50,414 bases of DNA from Vagococcus bubulae (GCF_003950315.1 NZ_NGJT01000017.1:1-50414); one strand, 5' to 3'; counted from the first letter of the stretch, positions 24,505-33,238 are shown. A program made the numbers and translations. The notes: generated by a model from the letters alone, not told the origin.

Positions 24505-24996
24505 CTAATCCCAACTTTCATTTGTCTGTCTAACCTCATCAGCATTTCCTGATTCATTTATCCATTCATCCAGTGTTTTTCCTAATAAGTGTTGTTTTGT
24601 GTATACATCTTTTAAAGGGATTAACACAAAGGAACGTTTGGTTATTTCTTTATGTGGGATGATTAAATCAGGTGTATCCATTTCTAACTCTCCCATTAAT
24701 AATATATCAATATCGATCGTTCTTGGTCCCCAACGAATCAATCGTTCTCTATCTAAATTCGCTTCGATTTCATTGACTACTTTTAATAACTCGTGCGGTG
24801 ATAAATCTGTGTTAACTCGTATGACTGCATTTAGATAATTATCTTGTGGCACATCACCATATGGATCCGTTTCGTAAATAATTGATTTATCTATCACTTG
24901 GATATTCGCATGATCATTCAATTTTTCAATCGCTTGTTTTAAATAACCTAATGAATCTCCCATATTACTACCTAATGCCAAATAAGTTTCCATCAT
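24505..24996 (-). CDS. folK: 6-hydroxymethyl-dihydropterin pyrophosphokinase FolK
   Basis: A 163-residue HPPK. The N terminus [21 protein letters not shown], the segment [20 protein letters not shown], and the signature [20 protein letters not shown] (about residues 88-107) followed by [16 protein letters not shown] are diagnostic. It transfers diphosphate from ATP to the pterin alcohol before FolP. It begins one base after the folB stop and ends one base before folE. The C-terminal ~30 residues extend past the core. Confidence 0.95.
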   Translation of the reverse strand: MMETYLALGSNMGDSLGYLKQAIEKLNDHANIQVIDKSIIYETDPYGDVPQDNYLNAVIRVNTDLSPHELLKVVNEIEANLDRERLIRWGPRTIDIDILLMGELEMDTPDLIIPHKEITKRSFVLIPLKDVYTKQHLLGKTLDEWINESGNADEVRQTNESWD

Positions 24997-25359
24997 TTAA
25001 TAATCTCTTTCCATTTCTATTTCCACATTGTCAAAAAAACCGGCAATTGGTACATGATATTTTCTTGTTCTAACTAAGGCATGCTCTAACATATCACCAT
25101 ATTTTTCACCCAATATATCTAGCACATAATATGTTACAGCTTCAATCAAATCAAATGATTTTGCCTCTAACGCTGTTTTGACATCTGTATACACGTCGGC
25201 ATAACTAATTGTTTGATGTAAATCATCTGTTTTCCCTGCTTCTTCTAACGGTAACGTCAATTCTATATCTAATTCTAGTTTTTGTCCTAGAACTTTTTCT
25301 TCTCCCATAACACCATTATAGGTGTAAACTAGCATATTATTAATTCTGACTTTTCCCAT
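24997..25359 (-). CDS. folB: Dihydroneopterin aldolase FolB
   Basis: A 120-residue enzyme. GKVRINNMLVYTYNGVMGEEKVLGQKLELDIEL is the typical N-terminal strand region with the conserved G(V/A)xxEE motif, and TISYADVYTDVKTALEAKSFDLIEAVTYYVL the helical part. It cleaves dihydroneopterin to 6-hydroxymethyl-dihydropterin and glycolaldehyde. The ATG at 25359 has AAGGAG seven bases upstream; an in-frame ATG at 25389 without such a site is rejected. It is the first gene of folB-folK-folE-rdgB/folQ-folP, which is transcribed leftward. Confidence 0.95.
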   Translation of the reverse strand: MGKVRINNMLVYTYNGVMGEEKVLGQKLELDIELTLPLEEAGKTDDLHQTISYADVYTDVKTALEAKSFDLIEAVTYYVLDILGEKYGDMLEHALVRTRKYHVPIAGFFDNVEIEMERDY

Positions 25360-25449
25360 AATCTTCTCCTTAAAATATAGTATCGTCAATCCTTAGTGCT
25401 ATTATACATAAAACTGTCAAAAAAGAGTCATTTTTCTTAAATAAACACA

Positions 25450-25485
25450 AAAAAACACATCAAGATTATGTTCATCCAGATGTGC
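25450..25485 (-). terminator. Terminator of the serine hydrolase gene
   Basis: On the minus strand CACATCT-GGAT ... ATC-TTGATGTG forms a stem followed by seven T, just after the stop at 25492. Confidence 0.75.
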
Positions 25486-25491
25486 TCGCTA

Positions 25492-26679
25492 TTATTTTGT
25501 TAAATCTAATTGCAACATGTACTCATCAACTATCGCAGACAAATCAGAAATAGATTGCTCACTATATGAACTGTCATATCCACTTGTCATAATCGTGATA
25601 AAATAAGGATTTTTTTTATCTTTTACGAGTGCGATGTCATTACTCACTGTATACATTGGCATCCAACCTGTTTTGTGTGCCACATCTACTCCTGGCAATC
25701 CCACAGCAACCCCATCATCAAAAATACTATCTTGTAGCCAACCATAAAGCATTGCCATATTTTTACTACTATCTTTCTCATCATAAACGTACTTCATGGC
25801 TTTCGTCAAAATACGTGGTGTTGAAAACACACGATTATTAGGTGATTGAGAATCTAGTTTAGATAAAAATTGAACAAAGTTTGATTCGCCAATGTAATTT
25901 AATAACATTAGATATGCCACGTTATCACTATAACGAATCACCAACTCAGCTAACTGTTTGATTGTGTATTCTGTGCCGATTGGTTCAAACTGAATAATCC
26001 CTGTCCCATCAATTTTGAAATTGGTTGTGTAAGTTAACTTAGTATCCAAATCCACCTTTCCTTTATCTGCTAGACTCATCACGTAAGCAATAAAAGGTAA
26101 TTTGATACTACTTGCTGTTCTTCTAACTTTATCTTCATGATAACCATAAGAAAAATCATTATTAACCGTTTCAATATAAACACTTATATCTCCACCATGT
26201 TTAACTAAAAAGTCATCAAGAGCTTGGTCGACTTGTTTATTAAATTCTTTTTGAGTCAGAGCCTTGGAACGTTTTTTCTCTCTAGCATTAATATACCCAC
26301 TTCGATGTTCTAGATATTTTTTTTCAATAAACCCCTTTGGTGGATCACTCACTATTTCAACCCATGTTTCCTCACCCTTGACTGGTTTAACTGTCACAAC
26401 TGTTCCTTTTGGTAACTTATCTTCACTAACTTGTTGCGTATTCAAATCTTTTACTGGAAAAACATGGTCAGAAACGACTTGCTCTTGATCAAATAGGCTC
26501 GCTTTATCTGATTTCTTCTCTTTGTTTTTCTTTGAATTTGTTTGACTCGTTTGAATGACTTTCTCCGAAGCCACTTTTACATCAGACGATTTAGTCCCTT
26601 TAACTAACTTAACAGATAGTGTCGTTACCAAGACTAATACACCCAACATCCCCACTAAAACCATTATCCTTTTTTTCAA
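25492..26679 (-). CDS. Serine hydrolase of the class A beta-lactamase fold with SH3-like domain
   Basis: A 395-residue protein. Residues 1-24 form a membrane anchor or signal, followed by a Lys/Ser-rich linker. Residues 60-125 look like an SH3-type segment (LPKGTVVTVKPVKGEETWVEIV, KGFIEKKYL). The hydrolase domain begins near 145 with SxxK at Ser190-Lys193 (TASSIKLPF), SDN at 251-253 and KTG at 336-338. The Glu of the class A deacylation loop (ExxLN) is not visible, so penicillinase activity is doubtful. More likely it is a wall-active D,D-peptidase-like or unclassified hydrolase outside the membrane. It is a single-gene unit upstream of the folate operon, on the same strand. Confidence 0.82.
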   Translation of the reverse strand: MKKRIMVLVGMLGVLVLVTTLSVKLVKGTKSSDVKVASEKVIQTSQTNSKKNKEKKSDKASLFDQEQVVSDHVFPVKDLNTQQVSEDKLPKGTVVTVKPVKGEETWVEIVSDPPKGFIEKKYLEHRSGYINAREKKRSKALTQKEFNKQVDQALDDFLVKHGGDISVYIETVNNDFSYGYHEDKVRRTASSIKLPFIAYVMSLADKGKVDLDTKLTYTTNFKIDGTGIIQFEPIGTEYTIKQLAELVIRYSDNVAYLMLLNYIGESNFVQFLSKLDSQSPNNRVFSTPRILTKAMKYVYDEKDSSKNMAMLYGWLQDSIFDDGVAVGLPGVDVAHKTGWMPMYTVSNDIALVKDKKNPYFITIMTSGYDSSYSEQSISDLSAIVDEYMLQLDLTK

Positions 26680-26814
26680 TTAATACTCTCCTTCATGTCG
26701 TTAACTCAAATATCTTTATTTATGATAGCACATTCAATTAAACTTTTTCTACATAAATAGCAATTATCTAGATATTTTTTGAACAACTTTGGACAGTTAA
26801 TAATGATTTCTTTT

Positions 26815-27582
26815 TTAGAATCGTAATGATAAACAACTCAACCCACCATCTATTTTTCTAAATTCTGATGTATCCACCACGATGACGTTATACCCTAATG
26901 CTTCAATTTTTTGTTGCACTTTTGGATACCCTTTTGGAACCAAGACGTAATCATTCACCCAAATACAATTAGCCCCGTACGCTTCATCATCATCAATAGC
27001 TATCTTATTAAATGCTTCAAATTGAGGAGCTGTTTTAAATTCTCCTGAAACTAATAAATGATTATTTTCTAAATAAGAAAGTCCTGTTTTTAAATGAAGT
27101 ACTTCACTTAACTCAACGACTTCTCCACTTAATCCATGTTTTTCAAGAATTGCAATCATTTGATTGGCTCCATCGATATTAGTTCGCTCAGATAATCCAA
27201 TATAGAAATGGTCGCCCACCATCATGATATCACCTGCCTCAACAGTCCCAGGTTCTGTGATATATTCTATCGTGTCATAAAATTGAGTTAATGCCTCTAA
27301 CATATCTGGTAAGTTTGCTTCTTCTTGACGACTTAAAGCACCTGGTCTTGTGATAATAGCACACTTACTAGTACATAATGCAACATCCTCTACAAAACAC
27401 GAATCAGGAAAATCATCTTTGGGTTCTAATACTGTTACGTTAACACCTGCTTTTGTTAATGCACTAACGTAATTTTCATGTTGGACTAATGCTTTTTCGT
27501 AAATGGGTTTCCCTTCATCTACGCTAGTAATTCCTTCAGAAATGTTTTTTGATGGTACTCTTACAATGACGTTTTTAAACAT
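26815..27582 (-). CDS. Dimethylarginine dimethylaminohydrolase (DDAH) family amidinohydrolase
   Basis: A 255-residue protein of the arginine-deiminase superfamily. Substrate-side motifs are DDFPDSCFVEDVAL (Asp, Phe, Glu), IEYITEPGTVEAGDIMMVGDHFYIGLSERTN, and the catalytic His in LHLKTGLSYLENNHLL. The nucleophilic Cys is near the C terminus in DGGLSCLSLRF. DDAH cleaves methylarginines to citrulline and methylamines, but bacterial members may act on other guanidino compounds. Single-gene unit; no arginine operon is adjacent. The upstream region contains AT-rich inverted motifs that could be ArgR-like boxes, which I could not confirm. Confidence 0.85.
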   Translation of the reverse strand: MFKNVIVRVPSKNISEGITSVDEGKPIYEKALVQHENYVSALTKAGVNVTVLEPKDDFPDSCFVEDVALCTSKCAIITRPGALSRQEEANLPDMLEALTQFYDTIEYITEPGTVEAGDIMMVGDHFYIGLSERTNIDGANQMIAILEKHGLSGEVVELSEVLHLKTGLSYLENNHLLVSGEFKTAPQFEAFNKIAIDDDEAYGANCIWVNDYVLVPKGYPKVQQKIEALGYNVIVVDTSEFRKIDGGLSCLSLRF

Positions 27583-27763
27583 TTTATCAGCTTCTTTCTT
27601 TTTATATTTTCATTAAATTATACAATTAATATTCAAAAAATCAACTGTTTTTATACAATTATTCTTGTATAAAGTATAAAAATACAACCAAAAGAATAAT
27701 TAACAAAACGTTCTTTCGTAAATAAGTGATTGGGGATATTATTCTTAACAACTCATAAATAAC

Positions 27764-27808
27764 AAAAAAACCAATTATTCACATCATGCAAATAATTGGA
27801 TTTTTTTT
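27764..27808. terminator. Bidirectional terminator after the CstR-like gene
   Basis: Perfect 9-bp stem CCAATTATT / AATAATTGG with an 11-base loop. Seven A precede it and eight T follow it, so it can end transcription in either direction. It serves the persulfide operon, whose last gene ends at 27807. Confidence 0.85.
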
Positions 27809-28067
27809 ATTTTTTTATCACTAAATCAATGGCTTCTTTGATTTTTTCATCTCGATCTTCTTGAGTAATTGATTCTTCTTCTATGCAATCAATTAAATTT
27901 TCTGCTACAACCACACCAATAGCACGGTCGATACTTGAGCGGATAGCCGATAGCTGAACCACAATGTCACGACAACTCTTGTCCTCATCTAACATTTTAA
28001 GAACTCCCCTAATTTGTCCTTCCGAACGCTTCAAACGATTACTAACTTTTCTTTTTGTGTCTTCCAT
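27807..28067 (-). CDS. cstR: CstR-like persulfide-sensing repressor (CsoR family)
   Basis: An 86-residue, all-helical CsoR/RcnR-family regulator. Cys32 (DKSCRDIVVQL) and Cys61 (ENLIDC) are 29 residues apart. At the position where copper-sensing CsoR has His, this protein has Asn57 (A-E-N-L-I-D-C). The Cys/Cys pair without His is the CstR signature (Staphylococcus aureus CstR uses Cys31 and Cys60). It is therefore more likely to sense persulfides or polysulfides than Cu(I). Its genomic neighbours are two rhodanese-type proteins and CoA disulfide reductase, which fits. The ATG at 28067 has GGAG eight bases upstream. Last gene of the operon. Confidence 0.82.
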   Translation of the reverse strand: MEDTKRKVSNRLKRSEGQIRGVLKMLDEDKSCRDIVVQLSAIRSSIDRAIGVVVAENLIDCIEEESITQEDRDEKIKEAIDLVIKK

Positions 28068-28086
28068 TGTGACCACTCCTTATTAT

Positions 28087-29727
28087 TTATGAAATTCCAT
28101 TAATCGCCTTATAAAGCAGATAGGATCCATCTAAGTTTTTCACGTCATAACCCATTTGTGCTAACATACGTTGTGCAATGTAACTTCTTTGTCCACTTTG
28201 GCAGCTTAAAATAATTTCTTTGTCTTTTGGTAATTCAGCTGCACGTTGACGAATGTCATTAAGCGGAATATTAATAAACCCATCAATCGTTCCTTGCGCA
28301 AACTCTTCTGGTGTTCTGACATCGACTAATAATGCTCCTGATGCTTTCTCTTGTTCTAATTCAGTTAATTGAATATTTTCGGCTAAATGTTCAATAATGT
28401 TTAATGCGGCATACCCAACCATATTAACAATATCTTTTGCCGAACCAAATGGAGGGGCGTATGTTAATTCTAATTCTGGTAAGTCTTCAACTGTCAAACC
28501 ACCTTTAATAGCTGTTGCTAAAACGTCAATGCGTTTATCGGCTCCATCTTTTCCAACAGCCTGTGCACCATAGATTTTACCTGTTGTTGGGTTAAATATC
28601 AACTTTAAGAAAATCATACTAGCACCAGGGTAGTATCCTGCATGGTTTTTTCCGTCAACATGAACGACATGATAGTCATAACCTAAATCTTTTACTTGTT
28701 TTTCTGTTAAACCAGTTGATGCAATGGTTTGCTCAAACACTCGAACAATCGCTGTTCCGATACTTCCTTTGTTTTTACGTGGCATACCAGCAATAACATC
28801 TGCCACTTGACGACCTTGACGATTAGCTGGTGAAGCTAGAGCGATCATGGCGTCTTCATCATTAATTTGATTTTTAACGATAATCGCGTCACCTACTGCG
28901 TGAATATCTTTGACACTTGTTTCATACGAATCGTTAACTAAGATACCACCACGCATACCCAACTCAATACCAGCAGATTCAGCTAAACCATTTTCAGGGC
29001 GAACGCCAACTGACATCAAGACTAAATCAGTGTCTATTTTTTCACCAGTATTTAATACAAGCGTTTGTCCGTTATTTTCCATCGCCACAACACCTTGACT
29101 CGTTAACACTTTCACCCCTTTATCACGCAACTCGTTCGTAATAAAGGAAGCCATTTCCGCATCTACTGTCGGTAAAACGTGTGGTGCCATCTCAATAATC
29201 GTCACTTCTAACCCACGATGAACCAGATTTTCAGCCATTTCTAATCCAATAAATCCAGCACCAATTACGACCGCTTTTTTAGGTTTGTGTTCATCTAAAT
29301 AATTCATCACTTGGTCAACGTCAGGGACATTTCTTAGAGTAAATAAGTTTGTTGCGTCATTAATGCCGTCTAATGGTGGGATAAATGGTTTAGCTCCTGG
29401 TGATAAAACTAATTTATCATAGCTCATTACTTCCTCTTGACCATTATGTAACAGCGTCACTTCTTTTTTATCTGCATCAATAGAAATCACTTCTGTTTCC
29501 ACTTTGACATCTAAATTAAAACGTGCTTTTAATTTTTCAGGTGTTTGTACCAATAAATCCTCACGATTGCTAATTTCACCAGAAACATAGTACGGCAATC
29601 CACAATTAGCAAATGAGACATACGGTCCTTTTTCAATAATGACAATGTCCATATTTTCTTCTAAACGTCTTAATCTTGTTGCTGCAGACATTCCACCTGC
29701 AACACCACCAACAATAATTGTTCTCAT
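28087..29727 (-). CDS. CoA-disulfide reductase fused to a rhodanese domain (CoADR-RHD)
   Basis: A 546-residue flavoprotein. N-terminal FAD site (TIIVGGVAGGMSAATRLRRL), active-site Cys42 in SFANCGLPYYVSG, NAD(P)H site near KKAVVIGAGFIGLEMAENL, and a dimerisation domain to about residue 450. The C-terminal rhodanese domain (about 460-546) has its own active Cys509 in ILSCQSGQRSYIA. Enzymes of this design reduce CoA persulfide/polysulfide or disulfide and belong to the sulfur-stress response. It lies between a free rhodanese protein and the CstR-like repressor, one base from the former, forming one operon. Confidence 0.92.
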   Translation of the reverse strand: MRTIIVGGVAGGMSAATRLRRLEENMDIVIIEKGPYVSFANCGLPYYVSGEISNREDLLVQTPEKLKARFNLDVKVETEVISIDADKKEVTLLHNGQEEVMSYDKLVLSPGAKPFIPPLDGINDATNLFTLRNVPDVDQVMNYLDEHKPKKAVVIGAGFIGLEMAENLVHRGLEVTIIEMAPHVLPTVDAEMASFITNELRDKGVKVLTSQGVVAMENNGQTLVLNTGEKIDTDLVLMSVGVRPENGLAESAGIELGMRGGILVNDSYETSVKDIHAVGDAIIVKNQINDEDAMIALASPANRQGRQVADVIAGMPRKNKGSIGTAIVRVFEQTIASTGLTEKQVKDLGYDYHVVHVDGKNHAGYYPGASMIFLKLIFNPTTGKIYGAQAVGKDGADKRIDVLATAIKGGLTVEDLPELELTYAPPFGSAKDIVNMVGYAALNIIEHLAENIQLTELEQEKASGALLVDVRTPEEFAQGTIDGFINIPLNDIRQRAAELPKDKEIILSCQSGQRSYIAQRMLAQMGYDVKNLDGSYLLYKAINGIS

Positions 29728-29728
29728 A

Positions 29729-30040
29729 TTACTTATACCCCACTTTCAATGTTCCATTCCACATCATCATACCACCTTCAATATTATAGGCATCATACTT
29801 TTGACTAACTAAGTATTGTGTCGCACGTTTACTTCTAGGACCTGATGCACAAACCACATAAACTGTTTTTCCTTTTGGCTTATATTGTTGAATCGTATCT
29901 AATGGAACATTTTTCGCTTTAGGTATATGTCCTTGAGCAAATTCTTCAGGACTTCTCACATCTATTAATTCAATCGGTTTTTTCATTTTTTCTTGTAATT
30001 CTTGCGCTGAAATACTTGGTACTTTTTTAAATAAAAACAT
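29729..30040 (-). CDS. Rhodanese-like sulfurtransferase
   Basis: A 103-residue single rhodanese domain. LIDVRSPEEFAQGHIPKAKNVP is the typical entry, and the active-site loop VVCASGPRSKRATQ contains Cys64. It moves sulfane sulfur between thiols. It is the first gene of the operon with CoADR-RHD and the CstR-like protein, with AGGAGG upstream. Together they form a persulfide-detoxifying set. The domain architecture has a short N-terminal extension (FLFKKVPSISAQEL) and no membrane anchor. Confidence 0.9.
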   Translation of the reverse strand: MFLFKKVPSISAQELQEKMKKPIELIDVRSPEEFAQGHIPKAKNVPLDTIQQYKPKGKTVYVVCASGPRSKRATQYLVSQKYDAYNIEGGMMMWNGTLKVGYK

Positions 30041-30076
30041 ATATTCCTCCTAGGTATTTGTGTCTTACAAAACCAA

Positions 30077-30094
30077 TATACCCCCTACCCTATA
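30077..30094 (-). promoter_or_regulatory. Possible operator/promoter region of the persulfide operon
   Basis: TATACCCCCTACCCTATA (plus strand) is an unusual C-rich island in AT-rich DNA, 37 bp upstream of the rhodanese start. On the minus strand it ends in TATA, a possible -10 region. CsoR/CstR operators are often C/G-tract sequences flanked by TA. It is not a clean inverted repeat, so the call is weak. Confidence 0.3.
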
Positions 30095-30225
30095 AAAAGG
30101 AAAGTAATTTGCTCACTTTTTTAATGTATTTCTTACCTATTTTCAATGTAAATAGGTTTCAAAATAACTGGAATCTGATAAAATAGAGGAAGATTAGTAA
30201 GTTTAAAAAGAGAGGTAGTTAGAAT

Positions 30226-31038
30226 ATGTCGACTTTCGACAAAAAAACAACAGAACAGCACTACTATGAAACACAAGTTAGTGAAGAAGAATATTTAAAT
30301 TGGTATAAACAACAACATTTCCCAACACAAGATATGCCATCTGTCACAGTGGATAATGTGATATTTTGTTACAATAAAGAACAAGATGCATTGAAAGTAT
30401 TGCTTATCAAACGAAGTACCCATCCTTTCAAAAATTCCTGGGCACTTCCTGGAGGATTTGTTATTCCTGGAGAAGCGACAGCAGATAGCTGTATTAGAGA
30501 AACAAAGGAAGAAACAAACGTCACGATTACTCGTGAACATGTGGAGCAACTTCACACTTTTAGTACCCCTGGACGTGATCCACGTGGTTGGGTCATCACA
30601 GTGAGTTATTTAGCTTTTATCGGAGAAGAACCACTGGATGCAGGAGATGAAGCGGCAAAAGCATCTTGGTTTGATTTAACGCGTGAAGGAAACTTGTTAT
30701 ATCTTACCAATCATCTTGATGCAAACATTTGTGTTAATTTAGACACTGGGGAGTCTATTGGTGAGGATTCATTAGCGTTTGACCATGCCAAAATTATTAT
30801 TAAGGCTTTTAACCGAGTTTGTAATAAAATGTATCACGAACCTCAAGTCTTGCGTGTTTTGGGAAAAGATTTTACAATTAGTGAAGCAAGAAAAGTTTAT
30901 GCTAAGTTTTTAGGTGTCAACTTTAAAGATATTGATCATTCAAACTTTAAAAAAGCCATGCTACCTTACTTTACCGAGATTGGAGAACGTGCAACAGGTG
31001 TTGGTCGTCCTTCAAAAATTTATGAATTAAAATCCTAA
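30226..31038 (+). CDS. NrtR-like Nudix-winged-helix regulator
   Basis: A 270-residue protein. Residues 40-175 form a Nudix domain (VIFCYNKEQDALKVLLIKR, then GGFVIPGEATADSCIRETKE and ETNV), and residues 190-270 a winged-helix tail ending GRPSKIYELKS. The Nudix box is complete for most metal ligands, but the second Gly is Asn (EETNV). This architecture is that of NrtR regulators of NAD biosynthesis and related ADP-ribose-binding proteins, or of ADP-ribose pyrophosphatases. A catalytic role is possible. It is divergent from the persulfide operon and 21 bp upstream of an alpha/beta hydrolase gene. No NAD genes are adjacent. Confidence 0.82.
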   Translation: MSTFDKKTTEQHYYETQVSEEEYLNWYKQQHFPTQDMPSVTVDNVIFCYNKEQDALKVLLIKRSTHPFKNSWALPGGFVIPGEATADSCIRETKEETNVTITREHVEQLHTFSTPGRDPRGWVITVSYLAFIGEEPLDAGDEAAKASWFDLTREGNLLYLTNHLDANICVNLDTGESIGEDSLAFDHAKIIIKAFNRVCNKMYHEPQVLRVLGKDFTISEARKVYAKFLGVNFKDIDHSNFKKAMLPYFTEIGERATGVGRPSKIYELKS

Positions 31039-31059
31039 TTGATTATGGGGGAATCTCTT

Positions 31060-31749
31060 ATGGAAAAAATCATTTCATCTACTGATGGTAGCCATATTTT
31101 TTACAAAATTTTAGGTCACGGCTCACCGATCTTTTTCATTCATGGAAACAGCGGCTCTCATCACGCCTTTCAAAAGCAAGTTGATGCCTTTCAAAAAGAC
31201 CATCAACTCATTTTAATGGATACTAGAGACCATGGAAAATCAACCAATGAAAGTAACCAACTTGATTTTTCTGCTATTTTTTCGGATATTCTAACAATAC
31301 TAGATAATGAACAGATTGAAAAAGTGATGATGGTCGGTTTTAGTGATGGTGCAAATATTGCATTATCTTTTGCCAACTACTATCCTGAACGCATTTCCAA
31401 AATGGTATTGATTTCTCCAAATATAAGATTTGATCAATTAAAAAAGAGTAAACAACTTCTTTATCGCTCTTTATACGCTATTAGTGACCAATTTTTGCGT
31501 CTAAAAAAAGAGTCTAGGGTATTACGTTTAGCAATGAAAAATCTTCCCTTAACTAAGAATTACCGTGAAACATTAAAAATGCCGATTTTATTTATTTTTG
31601 GTGATAGAGATATTATAGATCTCAATAAAATGACTCCTTTTGTCGACTCACTAAAACAAGCTAAAATGGTGATATTTAATAAAACAGGACATTCTATTTT
31701 AAGAACAAGACCTCTTTTAGTGAATAAAGAAATTAACTCGTTTATATAA
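31060..31749 (+). CDS. Alpha/beta hydrolase
   Basis: A 229-residue alpha/beta hydrolase. The oxyanion strand FFIHGNSGSHHAFQKQV is followed by LILMDTRDHGKST, the nucleophile elbow MVGFSDGANIAL (Ser of GFSDG), and a late His in FNKTGHSILR. The Asp is probably in FIFGDRDIID. The substrate is not evident; similar proteins act as esterases or C-C hydrolases. The start at 31060 has GGGGGA eight bases upstream; ATGs at 31039 and 31045 are rejected. It may be co-transcribed with the NrtR-like gene. Confidence 0.85.
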   Translation: MEKIISSTDGSHIFYKILGHGSPIFFIHGNSGSHHAFQKQVDAFQKDHQLILMDTRDHGKSTNESNQLDFSAIFSDILTILDNEQIEKVMMVGFSDGANIALSFANYYPERISKMVLISPNIRFDQLKKSKQLLYRSLYAISDQFLRLKKESRVLRLAMKNLPLTKNYRETLKMPILFIFGDRDIIDLNKMTPFVDSLKQAKMVIFNKTGHSILRTRPLLVNKEINSFI

Positions 31750-31790
31750 AAATTCGTGATACGCTAGTAACTGCGCATCACGAATTTTTT
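31750..31790. terminator. Bidirectional terminator between the hydrolase and ppsR
   Basis: AAATTCGTGAT ... ATCACGAATTT with an 18-base loop containing a second small stem. A T run follows on the plus strand. It ends in the stop region of the convergent ppsR gene. Confidence 0.8.
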
Positions 31791-32619
31791 AGTTATTTTT
31801 ATAAGCCTCTTCAATTAACTGAGCAGATTCTTCAATTGATCGGTTTTCAACGTTTATCACAATTGCCCCTAAAGAGTCATACAAATCATGGGCAAAACTC
31901 AGCTCTTCTTTTATTCTATCTAGGGAGACATAAGAAGAACTCCCATTTAACCCAAGAGAATCCAATCTAGATTGTCTCACACGCATAATATATTCTGGAC
32001 TAGCTGTTAAACCAATCACTGGCACATTATTTAATTGAAATAATTCTTTTGGTATTGGCACTTCAGGAATTAATGGTAGATTGGCTACCTTGACTGAACG
32101 ATTGGCTAAATACATACTTAAGGGTGTTTTCGACGTACGTGAAATTCCTAAAACCACTAAATCCGCCTTTCTAAACCCTTTTGGATCTTTTCCGTCATCG
32201 TATCTGACAGCAAACTCTATCGCCTCAATTCGCTTAAAATATTCTTGATCCATCAAATAAAGTGAGCCACTCTCATGGCTTGGTTCCATGTGTGTGCGAT
32301 GAGAAATTTTTGTCATCAACTCTGTCATGTAATCAACATACTCTAAGCCTGTACTTTTAGCAAAATCCGCACAAATTTTATTTAATTCACTATCAACAAG
32401 CGTTGTCACTACAATGGCTTTTTCATTTAATGCATCTGATAAAATTTGCAGCAACACTTCTTTTGAATCAACAAATGGAAATTTTTTAATATCATAATTA
32501 TCCAACTTAGGAAACTGTGCTAATACGGCATTAATGACACGTTGCGCTGTTTCTCCAATCGAATCTGAAATCACAAATAGCTGTAATTGTTTGAATTTAC
32601 TTTCTCTAAAGTTGTTCAT
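31789..32619 (-). CDS. PPDK/PEP-synthase regulatory protein (DUF299)
   Basis: A 276-residue DUF299 protein. The P-loop-like segment is VVLGISRTSKTPLSMYLANR (about residues 150-170), preceded by an N-terminal VISDSIGETAQRVINAV and followed by PLIPEVPIPKELF. Such proteins both inactivate pyruvate,phosphate dikinase (PPDK) or PEP synthase by ADP-dependent phosphorylation of a Thr next to the catalytic His, and reactivate it with phosphate. The target ppdK lies two genes upstream in the same unit. It overlaps ccpN by 14 bases, with GGGAGAG upstream of the ATG. Confidence 0.93.
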   Translation of the reverse strand: MNNFRESKFKQLQLFVISDSIGETAQRVINAVLAQFPKLDNYDIKKFPFVDSKEVLLQILSDALNEKAIVVTTLVDSELNKICADFAKSTGLEYVDYMTELMTKISHRTHMEPSHESGSLYLMDQEYFKRIEAIEFAVRYDDGKDPKGFRKADLVVLGISRTSKTPLSMYLANRSVKVANLPLIPEVPIPKELFQLNNVPVIGLTASPEYIMRVRQSRLDSLGLNGSSSYVSLDRIKEELSFAHDLYDSLGAIVINVENRSIEESAQLIEEAYKNN

Positions 32620-33238
32620 TTTTTAATTCTCTCCCTAACTTCATAAAGTGCTGTACCACTTTTGTTTTTGATAATTTACCAATGACTTGATTGGTTTCTC
32701 GACTTAATACGGGTAGTGAATCAATTTCATGATTACTTAATAAACTACCTGCTTCAAGTATGGTCATATCTGGATAAGCAACAACAATATTTGGCATACG
32801 TGTCATAATAATCGCAATGGCTAACTCCAAATCTTGATTATTCAATAAACTACGTAACAAATCTTTGCGTGAGACAAGCCCAATTAAATCTTTTGATTCT
32901 TCATCAATCACATAAAGCGACCCACAATCATACATAAATAGGGATGTTGTTGCGTCTTTAATGGTTGTATGAGGGTATATAATCACTGGATTAGACATCA
33001 CCTCGTCAACTTGAACATCAAACAAATGCTCTTGTAACAATGGATCAAAGGGTAATCCCGAATAGATGTAGCCTACTTTAGGTCTAGCATCAAGAATACC
33101 TGTCATCGTTAATACAGCTAAGTCACTTCTAAGTGTTGGTTTGGTTAATCCTAATTGTTCTGCAATTTTATCGCCACTAATTGGCTCATTCGTTTTGACA
33201 ATATCAATAATCTTTTTTTGTCGCTCACTAAGTTCCAC
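32606..33238 (-). CDS. ccpN: CcpN-like HTH-CBS repressor
   Basis: A 210-residue protein. Residues 1-60 are a winged HTH (RQKKIIDIVKTNEPISGDKI, LTKPTLRSDLAVLTMTGILDAR). Two CBS domains follow, at about 80-135 (VDEVMSNPVIIYPHTTIKDAT) and 143-205 (IMTRMPNIVVAYPDMTILEAG). This is the CcpN architecture, a repressor of gluconeogenic genes in Bacillus that senses adenine nucleotides through the CBS pair. In Bacillus it neighbours the PEP-synthase regulator gene. Here it lies between ppdK and the DUF299 gene, so it probably controls ppdK. A near-match to the CcpN box occurs in the ppdK promoter. Confidence 0.9.
   Translation of the reverse strand: MELSERQKKIIDIVKTNEPISGDKIAEQLGLTKPTLRSDLAVLTMTGILDARPKVGYIYSGLPFDPLLQEHLFDVQVDEVMSNPVIIYPHTTIKDATTSLFMYDCGSLYVIDEESKDLIGLVSRKDLLRSLLNNQDLELAIAIIMTRMPNIVVAYPDMTILEAGSLLSNHEIDSLPVLSRETNQVIGKLSKTKVVQHFMKLGRELKNEQL

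Noticed and set aside
27583-27763. ArgR-like boxes upstream of the DDAH gene
   Set aside because: AT-rich motifs such as TGTATAAAGTATAAAAATACA-like sequence resemble ArgR boxes only loosely; cannot be separated from background.
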